Origin: Deltaproteobacteria bacterium | Lineage (GTDB): Bacteria; Myxococcota; UBA727; VGSZ01 | DNA: 64,000 nucleotides | Direction of reading: 5' to 3' | NCBI GenBank assembly: GCA_020850995.1 | Contig: JADZDP010000170.1 | Location: 1 to 64,000 of the forward strand | Shown here: positions 46,456-55,117 of the stretch, piece after piece | Layout of the letters: each line of letters opens with the position of its first letter | Numbering within the stretch: the first letter of the stretch is position 1 | The notes under the pieces: generated by a model | Told to the model about the DNA's origin: nothing | What the model saw: only the letters and a program-made list of their open reading frames with translations | Database searches by the model: none | Translations under genes and position numbers: made by a program

Positions 46456-47556
46456 ATGAGCTTCCCCCTCAGCCTGTCGGAACGCCCCTTTGCCCGACGC
46501 TCGGCGTTCATCCTCAACGCCAACGCCCGCGGGGTGAGCGATCGCCTGATCGAGCGCCTGGCCGAGGTGGTGCCCGCCGGTGACCTGTTCCTGTCGCGCA
46601 CCCTGGAAGACGCGGAGATCTTCGTGCGCACCGTGGCCCGCCGCGGCTACGGCCGCATCTTCCTCGGCGGCGGCGACGGCACCTTGGTGTCCACGCTCAA
46701 GCTCCTGCGCGAGGTGTGCGCGAAGGAGTCGCTGCCCATGCCCGAGCTCGGCGTGCTGCGCCTGGGCACCGGCAACGCCATGGCGCTGGCGCTGGGCGCC
46801 GCCGAGGCCGTCGTCGACGCCAGCCACGTCGTCAACCAGGGCCCCATCGCGTCGCGCACCCTGCAGCTCGTCGAGACCGACGACGGCACGCTCACGCCCT
46901 TCGCCGGCATCGGCTACGACGGCGCCGTCCTCAACGACTACTACGCGCTGCGCGCCAAGGCGGCCACGCCGCTCGGCAAGAAGGCCGTGGCCACCGTGTG
47001 GGGCTACCTCGCCGCCATGCTGTTCAAGACCGTCCCCGACGAGGTCAAGAAGAAGCAGGCGCGCGTGCGCATCACCACCAAGAGCGACGCCATCGCCATG
47101 GTCAGCGGTCCTCAGGGCGACGAGGAGCAGCCGTTGCCTGCCGGCAGCGTGCTGTACGAAGGGCCGGCGCCGGTGCTGTCGGTGGGCGCCATCCCCTTCT
47201 TCGGCTACGGCTTCACCATGTTCCCCTTCGCGGGGCGCAAAGAGGGCTACGTGCAGCTGCGCGTGTGCTCGGTGCCGATCCCCATCCTCCTCGCCAACCT
47301 GTTCCCCTCGGTGTGGCGGGGCCGCTATCGACACGCCAAGCTCAAGGACTTCCTGGTCAAGGACGTCGTGGTCGAGTCCGATCAGGCGCTGCCCTACCAG
47401 GTGGGCGGCGACGCGCACGGCTATCGCTCGCGGCTGGCCTTCAAGGTGGCCGCGCAGCCGCTCTCGATGTTGGCGCTGGGCGAGCGCCTGGTGCCCCAGG
47501 GCCACACCGTGCTGCAGCTCGGGCCCGCCCGCGTGCTGGTGCGCCTGCCGCGCTGA
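46456..47556 (+). CDS. Diacylglycerol kinase-family lipid kinase
   Basis: 366 aa. The catalytic DAGK domain has IFLGGGDGTLVSTLKLL with the ATP-binding GGGDGT at residues 71-76, and LGVLRLGTGNAMALALG, the second glycine-rich nucleotide site. The C-terminal half is beta-rich with GIGYDGAVLNDYY and GGDAHGYRSRLAF as in YegS/DgkB-type kinases. The start is followed by FILNANARG, the family's first strand. It phosphorylates diacylglycerol or a related lipid at the inner membrane; the substrate is uncertain. Confidence 0.88.
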   Translation: MSFPLSLSERPFARRSAFILNANARGVSDRLIERLAEVVPAGDLFLSRTLEDAEIFVRTVARRGYGRIFLGGGDGTLVSTLKLLREVCAKESLPMPELGVLRLGTGNAMALALGAAEAVVDASHVVNQGPIASRTLQLVETDDGTLTPFAGIGYDGAVLNDYYALRAKAATPLGKKAVATVWGYLAAMLFKTVPDEVKKKQARVRITTKSDAIAMVSGPQGDEEQPLPAGSVLYEGPAPVLSVGAIPFFGYGFTMFPFAGRKEGYVQLRVCSVPIPILLANLFPSVWRGRYRHAKLKDFLVKDVVVESDQALPYQVGGDAHGYRSRLAFKVAAQPLSMLALGERLVPQGHTVLQLGPARVLVRLPR

Positions 47557-47560
47557 GAGC

Positions 47561-47650
47561 TCACTCGCCGACACATCACTCGCCGACACATCACTCGCCG
47601 ACACATCGCTCGCCGACACATCGCTCGCCGACACATCACTCGCCGACACA
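47561..47650. repeat. 15-bp tandem repeat, six copies, derived from a gene end
   Basis: TC(A/G)CTCGCCGACACA repeats six times without gaps; copies 4 and 5 carry G at the variable position. On the minus strand each unit reads TGT GTC GGC GAG TGA, i.e. Cys-Val-Gly-Glu-stop. The first unit met by that strand's ribosome is the real end of the lipoprotein gene stopping at 47636. The other five lie beyond the stop, between convergent genes. Confidence 0.95.
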
Positions 47651-47947
47651 AGTGCCGTCGCTGCACCCGGATGCGCACTCCGTGAAGGTGACCTGGCCGT
47701 CGACACACGCGTAGTAGCCGCCCCCGGCGCACGCCGGCGCGAAGCGCGCCGGGTCGCAGGCGGCCTCGGGCACGCACACGCGCGCGACCTCCTCGGGAGC
47801 GGCGTCGTCGGCGCCGCAGAAGTAGCCGTCCGCGCAGTCGCGGTCGACCTCGCACGGCGCGCCGAGCTCGGCGCCGCGCCCGAGCTCGCAGCCGGCGCCA
47901 AGGGCGAGCACCAGCGCCCACCAGGTGGCGGTCCCGAGGCGCCTCAC
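47636..47947 (-). CDS. Small cysteine-rich lipoprotein
   Basis: 103 aa from a GTG that overlaps the previous stop (GTGA). The leader ends LGAGC. The mature part has 11 further Cys in pairs (CEVDRDCADGYFC, CVPEAACD, CVDGQVTFTECASGC), ending CSDGTCVGE, a disulfide-rich module seen in myxobacterial surface proteins. Its last 15 bases are the source of the tandem repeat beyond the stop. Function unknown. Confidence 0.65.
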   Translation of the reverse strand: MRRLGTATWWALVLALGAGCELGRGAELGAPCEVDRDCADGYFCGADDAAPEEVARVCVPEAACDPARFAPACAGGGYYACVDGQVTFTECASGCSDGTCVGE

Positions 47948-49008
47948 GGCACGAGCTCCACGGCGGGCGGCGCGGGCTCGTCGGGCGTGCCGCGCGCGAG
48001 CAACGCACCACCGACGATGCCGGCAACGCCCAGGGCCAAGAACGAGACGCCGAGCGTGGTGAGCGCGCGCCCCGTTCCGTTCCACTGCGCGGCGTCCACC
48101 CGGAGCTCGGCGTTCATGGCGCCGCTGCCGCGCACGTGCCGCAGGTAGGCTTCATCGTCTCGGGCCTCGTGCGCGTGCCGCGCCGCTTCGTCCAACGCGG
48201 CGGTCCCCCACAGGAAGCGCACCAGCGGCAAGGGCCCGATGATGACGCTCACCACGCCCGCAGTGGTGCCGATGACGCCGGCGCCGACCATGCCGGCGGC
48301 GAGCACGCGGTTGGCGGTGGCGGGAGACGGCGCGGGCTCGGCGAGGGCGGGGACAAGCTCGCCGACGTCGCGATCGGGAGCATGCACCACCACCTCGGGT
48401 GCAGGCGCCGGCTCGTCGGGTGGCTCCGTCGTCGCCGGCTGATCCGAGCCCTGCTCCTCGGGCCTGCACAAGGGCGAGCAGTGGTCACCGGAGCTGGTGT
48501 TGCCGTCGTCGCACAGCTCGGGGAGGTCGACGATGCCATCACCGCAGCGCGGGGCGCGCGAGCAATCGGCGACGCAGCCGTCACCGGCGCTGGTGTTGCC
48601 GTCGTCGCAGGCCTCCACCCCCTCGACGGCACCGTCGCCGCAGCGGGGCGCGGGCGGTAGGCAGCGGGTGCCTGGCCCGCGAGCCGCGATCTGCGCGCTG
48701 ACCTCGTCGACCGCCTGGCGCGCCAGCGGCGCCTTGGCATAGCCGGGGTCGCTCTCGGCCACCTCATGGTAGTAGGCGCGCGCCGTTACCAGGTCGCCGG
48801 CGGCGCGCGCCAGCTCGGCGGCGTTGAACATCAGGCGCGGCTCGTGGCCGAGCAGCTCCAAGAGCTCGGTGTAGTGCAGCGCCCGGCACCAGTCGTGCGC
48901 CTCGACGGCGGCGGCGATCTCGCGTTGGAGCGCGCTTCGCTCGTGCTTCGGTGCCGCGAGTGCACCGATGCTCACGAGCGCGACCCCTACGAGGACCACG
49001 GCACGCAT
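47944..49008 (-). CDS. Exported protein with DUF4215-type cysteine-rich repeats
   Basis: 354 aa. It has a signal peptide (MRAVVLVGVALVSIGALA) and a helical TPR-like segment (~25-105: WCRALHYTELLELLGHEPRL, ARAYYHEVAESDPGYAKA). Two DUF4215 modules follow, CGDGAVEGVEACDDGNTSAGDGCVADC and CGDGIVDLPELCDDGNTSSGDHC. After a Pro/Glu linker, two Gly-rich transmembrane segments close the protein (~240-265 and ~325-345). The start is the Met at 49008. It is coupled to the small Cys-rich lipoprotein downstream; the role is unknown, probably at the cell surface. Confidence 0.75.
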   Translation of the reverse strand: MRAVVLVGVALVSIGALAAPKHERSALQREIAAAVEAHDWCRALHYTELLELLGHEPRLMFNAAELARAAGDLVTARAYYHEVAESDPGYAKAPLARQAVDEVSAQIAARGPGTRCLPPAPRCGDGAVEGVEACDDGNTSAGDGCVADCSRAPRCGDGIVDLPELCDDGNTSSGDHCSPLCRPEEQGSDQPATTEPPDEPAPAPEVVVHAPDRDVGELVPALAEPAPSPATANRVLAAGMVGAGVIGTTAGVVSVIIGPLPLVRFLWGTAALDEAARHAHEARDDEAYLRHVRGSGAMNAELRVDAAQWNGTGRALTTLGVSFLALGVAGIVGGALLARGTPDEPAPPAVELVP

Positions 49009-49112
49009 GGGCCCGATCCTCGCACGAGCACCTCCATGTCGCACAACCCCACCAGGTCACAGGAGATCGATCCGATTTGCGTCTTCTCGACCCCGGGGGT
49101 CTCCTTCACGTG

Positions 49113-49727
49113 ATGAGCGCGACCGCCCCCCAGGTGCTCAGCGCCGCCGCGCCGCACGACCCGCTCCGGGCGCTGTTCGACGCGGCGCGCGCGGGCGACG
49201 CCGCCGCGCTCGGCGCGCTGTGCGCGCACATGCGGCCGCGCCTGTACCGCACGGCCTGGGCGGTGCTGCACGACGCCGACGAGGCCGATGATGTGGCGCA
49301 GGACTCGCTCGTGCGCGCGCTGACGCGCCGCTTCCTCTTCCTCGGCAAGGGGACGGTGGCCGGCTGGATGACGCGCATCGCCCTCAACCTGGCGAAGAAC
49401 CGCCTGCGCGACGCCAAGCGTCGTCGCCAGATCCTCGATGGTGCCTCGCCGGCGGACCGCTCCGCGCGCGGCGCAGAGCCGAGCGCCACCGTCGACGCCC
49501 ATCGGGTGGCGGCAGAAGGCCAGGCGCGCGCGCGCCTGGCACAGGCGGTGGCGACCTTGCCGGAGCGCCAACGCGAGGTGGTGGAGCTGCACGTGGGCGC
49601 AGGCCTCGACTGGAGCGAGGTGGCCGAGACCCTCGGTATCAGCGAGGCCAACGCGCGCATGACCTACTCGAACGCCAAGAAGAAGCTGTTGGCCACGCTG
49701 GGCGCGACCGACACGGAGGAGCCATGA
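49113..49727 (+). CDS. ECF-family RNA polymerase sigma factor
   Basis: 204 aa. Region 2 contains MRPRLYRTAWAVLHDADEADDVAQDSLVRAL and GWMTRIALNLAKNRLRDAKRR. Region 4 contains LPERQREVVELHVGAGLDWSEVAETLGISEANARMTYSNAKKKL. It overlaps the next gene (ATGA), which encodes a single-pass membrane protein likely to be its anti-sigma. A GACCCC/GGGGTC palindrome (49089-49101) lies 11 bases before the start and may be an autoregulatory or structural element. Confidence 0.9.
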   Translation: MSATAPQVLSAAAPHDPLRALFDAARAGDAAALGALCAHMRPRLYRTAWAVLHDADEADDVAQDSLVRALTRRFLFLGKGTVAGWMTRIALNLAKNRLRDAKRRRQILDGASPADRSARGAEPSATVDAHRVAAEGQARARLAQAVATLPERQREVVELHVGAGLDWSEVAETLGISEANARMTYSNAKKKLLATLGATDTEEP

Positions 49728-50098
49728 CCCGTCACGACGACATCCCCGCCGCGCTGGCCCCGCTGGCGCAGCCGCCGCCGCCGCCTCGGCGCAACGACGC
49801 CGCCTTCGCGCGCGCCGTCGCCGACGACGTCAAGGCGCGCCACGCGCCCTTTTCGTTGTGGCTGGGCGCGCCGGCGCTGGCGCTGGCGGCCGCGGGCGTG
49901 GCCATCGTGGTGGCCGGGCCGGGCGGCGGCCGCGCGACGCCCGACGCCGGCGTGGCGCTGGCCCCGCGCGTCGCCGCCGTCGACGTCGACTGGGCCGCGG
50001 AGGGCGACTTTGCGTTCCCCTCTCTCGAGGGGTCGACGGATGAAGAGCTGGCGCGCCTCGATCGGGTGCTCGAGGAGGCGCTGCGGCAGCGACGGTGA
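49724..50098 (+). CDS. Single-pass membrane protein, putative anti-sigma factor
   Basis: 124 aa. The cytoplasmic part (1-42) is Pro/Arg-rich, a transmembrane helix lies at ~46-65, and a short acidic periplasmic tail ends in ELARLDRVLEEAL. No zinc motif is present. Assignment rests on coupling to the ECF sigma and on the following Spy-like gene, a common target or sensor in envelope-stress cassettes. Confidence 0.6.
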   Translation: MTRHDDIPAALAPLAQPPPPPRRNDAAFARAVADDVKARHAPFSLWLGAPALALAAAGVAIVVAGPGGGRATPDAGVALAPRVAAVDVDWAAEGDFAFPSLEGSTDEELARLDRVLEEALRQRR

Positions 50099-50149
50099 AG
50101 GGTAGCGAGTGCTCGTGGGTCGATCGTGAGCGGAAACGCAGGAGTGTCT

Positions 50150-50719
50150 ATGCAGAGCCGAATCCTCATCCCCGTCGTCGTCGCCGGTCTCTTGTCGGCG
50201 ACCAGCGCGCTCGCGGATCGCCGCAGTGGGCCCGGTGGCCCCGGTGGCCGCGAGGGGCCCTTCGCCGAGCGCCGCGAGGAGATGCGCGAGCGCGTCGAGC
50301 AGAAGATCAAGACCTACCTCACGGTGGAGCTGTCGACGCGCCTGGCGCTCGATCAGAAGCGCGCGCTGCAGCTCGGCGACGCCGTGCAGCGCCACATGAC
50401 GCGCATGCACGAGCGACGCGAGAAGACGCGCGCGGAGGCGGAGAAGCTCAAGGACCTGATCGAGAAGAAGGCGCCCGACGCGCAGGTGAAGGCGCAGCTC
50501 GACACCGTGGTGGGCCTAGCCGGCAAGGACGATGACCTGCACGCCTTCCTCGGCGACGTGGGCAAGTTCTTGAACGTCACCGAGCAGGCCAAGCTGGCGC
50601 TGTCGATGCCCGAGATCATGCGCGACGTGCAGCGCATGGTGCGCGATGTGCGCCGCGAGCTGCGCGGGCGCGGGCCGGGGCCCGGCGGTCCCGGGCCCGG
50701 CTTCGACGACGCGGATTGA
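50150..50719 (+). CDS. Spy/CpxP-like periplasmic protein
   Basis: 189 aa. It has a signal peptide (MQSRILIPVVVAGLLSATSALA-D). The mature protein is mostly helical and highly charged (EEMRERVEQKIKTYLTVELSTRLALDQKRALQLGDAVQRHM), with LTxxQ-like character weakly kept, and a Gly/Pro tail. Spy/CpxP proteins act as metal or stress-responsive periplasmic chaperones. The ATG at 50150 follows AGGAG; an upstream GTG (50126) would spoil the leader. It closes the sigma/anti-sigma cassette. Confidence 0.72.
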   Translation: MQSRILIPVVVAGLLSATSALADRRSGPGGPGGREGPFAERREEMRERVEQKIKTYLTVELSTRLALDQKRALQLGDAVQRHMTRMHERREKTRAEAEKLKDLIEKKAPDAQVKAQLDTVVGLAGKDDDLHAFLGDVGKFLNVTEQAKLALSMPEIMRDVQRMVRDVRRELRGRGPGPGGPGPGFDDAD

Positions 50720-50743
50720 CGCGGGGGCAGGGGGACGGGCAGA

Positions 50744-50827
50744 GGGCATTGGGCATTGGGCACAGGGCATTGGGCACAGGGCATTGGGCACAGGGCACAG
50801 GGCACAGGGCACAGGGCACAGGGCAGA
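50744..50827. repeat. Heptanucleotide tandem array, 12 units
   Basis: Twelve perfect-length units of GGGCATT, GGGCACA and one GGGCAGA, in the order T T A T A T A A A A A (then GGGCAGA). It lies between the Spy-like gene and the convergent Omp85-like gene. The alternation of the two unit types suggests growth by duplication of a 14-bp pair followed by expansion of GGGCACA. Confidence 0.95.
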
Positions 50828-50857
50828 GGGTTGCCCGCTGAAGAGGAGAGGTGGCGT

Positions 50858-52594
50858 TCAGCGTCGCGGCACCAGCCGATCGAAGGCCGTGCGCCCGTGC
50901 TCGACCATCTGCGTGTCGCCGAAGCTCAGGAGCACGCGTAGCCCGAGCTCGTCGAGCGGCGCGGCCACGTCGAGTCGATAGACGCCGCGGTTGAACTGCG
51001 GGAACAAGAAGCGCACGCCCACGCCGAGGTCATGGTGCAGCGCGAGCTCGGCGGGGTCGTGGAAGATGCTGCCGGCGTCGTAGAAGCACGCGAGCCCGAG
51101 CTGCACGGTGGCCAGATCGATGGGCAGGCTGCGCCACTCGAGCGTGCTGTGCGCGGTGCTGGCGCCGACGTCGAAGAAGGCGCCGCTGGCGTAGCCGCGC
51201 AGGCCATTGTTGCCGCCCAGGGTGACCAGCGTGTTGGTCTCGTCGTCTCTGCGCAGCGTGGTGTCGGCGCGCCACAGCAGGCGTCCTGCCAGCGTGGGCG
51301 CGCTCGCCAAGCGCAGGCGCACCGAGAGCGCGCGGTTCTTGACGACGCCGTCCTCGTAGCGCGCGGAGCCCTCTGCGGCGGCCTCCACCAGGCCGCCCAA
51401 GGGATCGGCGGCGATGGCGACGGCGCCGGCGCCAAACACCGTGTCCGACGAGGAGAGCGCCGCGCGGCTGCCGGCGCCGATGGTCACCGCCAGCGAGGGC
51501 CCGAGGCGCACCGGCTCGGAGACGCCGAAGGTGTCGAGGTCTTCATAGACGCGGTGGTGCGTGGTGAAGGCCTGGTAGTCGAGGAAAGGGAAGAGCGTGC
51601 GCCGCACCGGTGGCAGCACCGCGTGCGCGAAGGCCTGCTCGAGCCCCGCGGGGAGCGCGGTCTCTCCGACCGGCTCGGCGTGATCGTCGACGAAGCCCAC
51701 GCCAGCGCCCAGGCGGTGCACCAGCCAGCTCGTGAACTGCCGCCGCACCATGGCCTCGATGGCGACGTTGCGCTCGCCCCACACTTGCGGCACCTGCTCG
51801 GCCTCGACGGTGCCGGGCGCATCCCAGCTGAGGATGGCGCCGTCGACGACGTTTCTGTGCGTGCGCGCCTCGATGGTGGCGTCGAACGACACGCCCCATG
51901 GTTGCTGCGTGTCGTTGAGCGGCAGCCCCAGGATGGCGCGGCCGGCGGCGCCGTCGAAGTGGCTGTCGAAGCGCGACAGATAGAGCTCGACGCGCTCGCC
52001 GGCCTCGAAGGCGCCCCCCCACACGCGGGGGTCGTATGCAATCTCGCCCAAGGACCACGACGAGGGGTCCATGGCGAAGCGCAGCGTCGCCACCTTGGCG
52101 CGGCCAAACAGGTTGCGCTCGGAGAGCTGCAAGAGGAGGCGGTCCACCGAGGTGCCCGTGATCTGAAAGCCCTGCTCCAAGCGCAGGCTCCACAGGTCGC
52201 GCGCGAACACCAGCACGCCGATGGCGCCGTTCGAGCGCTGGCGCACGGGGGTGACGCGCACCAGTGCGAACACGAACATGGCGCGCAGGTTGCGCGCGCT
52301 CTCGTCGAGGCGCTCGAAGGGGCCGCCCACGGTGAACAAGAGCTCGCGCACGATGACGTCTTCAGCGGTGCGCACGTGCATCAGGTTGAGCCAGTCGGGC
52401 CAGAAGTCGTCGGGCGTGAACACGTCGTGCCCGACGACGCGGAGGAAGGAGACGCGATCGCTTGCCGAGGGCGCGAAGGGCTCCAGGCCCTCGCTCTCGA
52501 GCACGGCCGCGAGCTGAGCGTCCTCGTAGGTGTGGGCGTCGTCGGCGCCGTCCGTTTGGACGGCGAGCAGCAGGCAGAGCACGAGGGGCGACAC
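50858..52594 (-). CDS. Omp85-superfamily outer-membrane protein
   Basis: 578 aa from a GTG, with a short signal peptide (LVLCLLLAVQT). The N-terminal ~125 residues resemble POTRA-type modules (VRELLFTVGGPFERLDESARNLRAMFVFALVRVTP). The remaining barrel ends with the Omp85 features LGGNNGLRGYASGAFF (the motif-3-like RGY loop), a CFYDAGSI strand and GVGVRFLFPQFNRGVYRLDVA. It is smaller than BamA (one POTRA-like unit), so a specialised assembly or secretion role is likelier than core BAM. Confidence 0.78.
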   Translation of the reverse strand: MSPLVLCLLLAVQTDGADDAHTYEDAQLAAVLESEGLEPFAPSASDRVSFLRVVGHDVFTPDDFWPDWLNLMHVRTAEDVIVRELLFTVGGPFERLDESARNLRAMFVFALVRVTPVRQRSNGAIGVLVFARDLWSLRLEQGFQITGTSVDRLLLQLSERNLFGRAKVATLRFAMDPSSWSLGEIAYDPRVWGGAFEAGERVELYLSRFDSHFDGAAGRAILGLPLNDTQQPWGVSFDATIEARTHRNVVDGAILSWDAPGTVEAEQVPQVWGERNVAIEAMVRRQFTSWLVHRLGAGVGFVDDHAEPVGETALPAGLEQAFAHAVLPPVRRTLFPFLDYQAFTTHHRVYEDLDTFGVSEPVRLGPSLAVTIGAGSRAALSSSDTVFGAGAVAIAADPLGGLVEAAAEGSARYEDGVVKNRALSVRLRLASAPTLAGRLLWRADTTLRRDDETNTLVTLGGNNGLRGYASGAFFDVGASTAHSTLEWRSLPIDLATVQLGLACFYDAGSIFHDPAELALHHDLGVGVRFLFPQFNRGVYRLDVAAPLDELGLRVLLSFGDTQMVEHGRTAFDRLVPRR

Positions 52595-52707
52595 GCGCCG
52601 GCAGTGTAGACCGACCGGGCTCGTGCTCAGCGCCGCTGAAGTCGAGAATCCCGCTGGTCAGCGTGGGTGAGTCGAGTAGGATGCCGCGCCCACACCTCGG
52701 GGGATCC

Positions 52708-54633
52708 ATGACTTCGACCAGCACCAGCACCACCAGTACGATCAGCGCGCCGCCCATCGTCGGCGGCAACGGGAGCCCCATGACCAGCGGGAGCACCACG
52801 AAGAACGGCATCGCCAAGGCGGCCGGCGGCACCGTCAGCGTCGCCTCGATGTTTCTGGATCGCGTGGCGGCCACGCCGGATCGCAAGGCCTACACCTTCC
52901 CGGCGGGTGGTGGCTGGAAGACGGTGACCTGGAAGGAGACGCGCGAGCGCGTCATGGCCATCTCGTGCGGTTTGCGCGCGCTCGGCCTCGAGAGCGAGCA
53001 GCGCGTCGCCATCCTGGGCGGTACGCGCTTCGACTGGATCCTGGCTGACGTCGGCATCCTGTGCGCGGGCGGCGCCACCACCACCATCTACCCGCAGAAC
53101 ACGCCCGACGAGTGCGCGTACATCCTCACCGACTCGAACACCGTGCTGGCCTTCGCCGAAGACGACGGCCAGGTGGCCAAGCTGGTGGCCAAGCGCGCCG
53201 AGGTGCCGAAGCTCAAGCACGTCATCACCTTCGACGGCAAGCCGAGCGCCGATGGCTTCGTCATCACGCTGGCCTCGCTCGAGGAGAAGGGCCGCGAGGC
53301 GCACGCCAAGGCGCCCGATGACTTCGAGAAGATCGCGCGCGCCGTCAAGAACGACGCGCTCGCCACCCTCATCTACACCTCGGGCACCACGGGCAAGCCC
53401 AAGGGCGTCGAGCTCACGCACGACTGCTGGGTGTACACGGCCGAGGCGCTCGAGGTGACCGGTATCCTCGGGCTCGACGACGTGCAGCTCTTGTGGCTGC
53501 CCATGGCGCACTCCTTTGGCAAGGTGCTCGAGGCCATCCAGATCAAGGTGGGCTTCGAGTCGGCCGTCGACGGGCGCATGGACAAGCTGGTCGACAACCT
53601 GGGCGCCATCAAGCCCACCTTCGTGGCCGCGGTGCCGCGCGTGTTCGAGAAGGTCTACAACAAGGTCGTCGCCGGCGCGAAAGACGGCGGCGGCCTCAAG
53701 TACACGATCTTCAAGTGGGCGGTGGAGAACGGCCGGCAGGCGTCGATGTTGCGCCAGCAGGGCAAGCAGCCGGGTGGCTTCCTCGCCTGGAAGCTCGGCA
53801 TCGCCGACAAGCTGGTGTTCTCCAAGCTGCGCGACAAGTTCGGCGGGCGCCTCAAGTACTTCGTGTCGGGCAGTGCGCCCTTGTCGCGCGAGGTGCACCA
53901 GTTCTTCGACGGCGCCAACATCATGATCCTCGAGGGCTACGGCCTGACCGAGACCAGCGCGGCCTCGTTCGTCAACCTGCCCACCAAGATGAAGATCGGA
54001 ACCGTGGGCCCGCCGCTGCCCGGCACCGAGATCAAGATCGCGCCCGATGACGGCGAGATCTTGATCCGCGGCCGCGGCGTCATGCGCGGCTACCACGGCC
54101 TGAAGGAGCAGACGGCGGAGACGCTGCGCGGCGACGGCTGGCTCGCCACCGGCGACATCGGCGAGTACATCGACGGCTTCTTGCGCATCACCGATCGCAA
54201 GAAGGACCTGATCAAGACCTCCGGCGGCAAGTACGTCGCGCCGCAGGCCTCCGAGGGCAAGCTCAAGGCCATGTGCCCGCTGCTCTCCCAGGTGGTGGTG
54301 CACGGCAACAACCGGCAGTTCTGCTCGATGCTCGTCAGCCTCGAGCCCGAGGCCGCCAAGAAGTGGGCCACCGACAACGGCCTGGGTGCGCTCTCGTACG
54401 AGGAGCTGACCAAGAACGACCAGATGAAGGCCGCCATCCAGGCCTGCATCGATCAGCTCAACGCCACGCTCGCGCGCTACGAGACCATCAAGAAGTTCGC
54501 CATCCTGCCCAAGGACCTCACCATCGAGGACGGCGACCTCACGCCCACGCAGAAGCTCAAGCGCAAGGCGGTAGAGGCGAAGTACAAGGACCTGCTCGAC
54601 GGCTTCTACGTCGGCGCTGTCGCCGACGTGTGA
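52708..54633 (+). CDS. Long-chain acyl-CoA synthetase (AMP-forming)
   Basis: 641 aa. The adenylation superfamily signature is TLIYTSGTTGKPKGVELTH (~residues 223-241), with YGLTETSAASFVN, GEILIRGRGVMRGY, GDGWLATGDIGEYIDG and ITDRKKDLIKTSGGKYVAP. The N-terminal ~40 residues are Ser/Thr-rich. It activates fatty acids for degradation or lipid synthesis at the membrane. A GGGGGA ribosome site supports 52708. It is convergent with a small lipoprotein gene. Confidence 0.92.
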   Translation: MTSTSTSTTSTISAPPIVGGNGSPMTSGSTTKNGIAKAAGGTVSVASMFLDRVAATPDRKAYTFPAGGGWKTVTWKETRERVMAISCGLRALGLESEQRVAILGGTRFDWILADVGILCAGGATTTIYPQNTPDECAYILTDSNTVLAFAEDDGQVAKLVAKRAEVPKLKHVITFDGKPSADGFVITLASLEEKGREAHAKAPDDFEKIARAVKNDALATLIYTSGTTGKPKGVELTHDCWVYTAEALEVTGILGLDDVQLLWLPMAHSFGKVLEAIQIKVGFESAVDGRMDKLVDNLGAIKPTFVAAVPRVFEKVYNKVVAGAKDGGGLKYTIFKWAVENGRQASMLRQQGKQPGGFLAWKLGIADKLVFSKLRDKFGGRLKYFVSGSAPLSREVHQFFDGANIMILEGYGLTETSAASFVNLPTKMKIGTVGPPLPGTEIKIAPDDGEILIRGRGVMRGYHGLKEQTAETLRGDGWLATGDIGEYIDGFLRITDRKKDLIKTSGGKYVAPQASEGKLKAMCPLLSQVVVHGNNRQFCSMLVSLEPEAAKKWATDNGLGALSYEELTKNDQMKAAIQACIDQLNATLARYETIKKFAILPKDLTIEDGDLTPTQKLKRKAVEAKYKDLLDGFYVGAVADV

Positions 54634-54646
54634 CGGGCGGTGACGC

Positions 54647-55117
54647 TCACTCGAGGTCGCGCGCCAGCCCCTCGAGGAGCGCGCCGTTCGCCGCGTCCTT
54701 GCGGCGCGCGTTGGTGAGCGCCGTGCGCCCCTCGGCGCGCGCGTTGCCCGCGGCGAAGGCGGTGGCCGCGTTTTGCCACGCCGCCGCCGACAGCGCGGGC
54801 AGCTCGCTGGCCACCATGCCGTTGCGGTGTTCGCACCAGAGCAGGCCGGCGCGCACGAAGCCGCGCGCCGCCGTCAGATCGTCGCCGGCGTCGTAGGCCG
54901 CCTCCGCCTCATCGAAGGCCTGCTGGCCCAGGCCGACGGTGGGCGGCAGCTCGCCGAAGGGCAAGCGCACCATGGGCGCTGCCACCAACGCGGCGCGCGG
55001 GCCAGAGAGGTCGAGGTCGGGATCCATGGGGGTCTCCGTCGGGGGGTGGGCGCAGGCGAGCATGAGCGTCGCGCCGGCGAGCAACAGCAGCGTCAGGGGT
55101 AGTTGCGCGCGAACCAT
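54647..55117 (-). CDS. Small helical lipoprotein overlapping an HEAGH protein gene
   Basis: 156 aa. The leader ends LMLAC. The mature part is helical (QQAFDEAEAAYDAGDDLTAARGFVRAG, SAAAWQNAATAFAAGNARAEGRTALTNARRKD), like TPR-type lipoproteins. Its start lies 25 bases inside the upstream gene, which is a tight coupling. With a putative zinc metallopeptidase upstream, an immunity or chaperone role is conceivable but unproven. Confidence 0.65.
   Translation of the reverse strand: MVRAQLPLTLLLLAGATLMLACAHPPTETPMDPDLDLSGPRAALVAAPMVRLPFGELPPTVGLGQQAFDEAEAAYDAGDDLTAARGFVRAGLLWCEHRNGMVASELPALSAAAWQNAATAFAAGNARAEGRTALTNARRKDAANGALLEGLARDLE

Noticed and set aside
47561..47650. CRISPR array
   Set aside because: Units are contiguous 15-mers with no spacers and derive from a gene end. 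No cas genes are near.
50744..50827. CRISPR or replication-origin iterons
   Set aside because: The 7-bp units are directly adjacent, lack spacers, and there is no replication or partition gene nearby.
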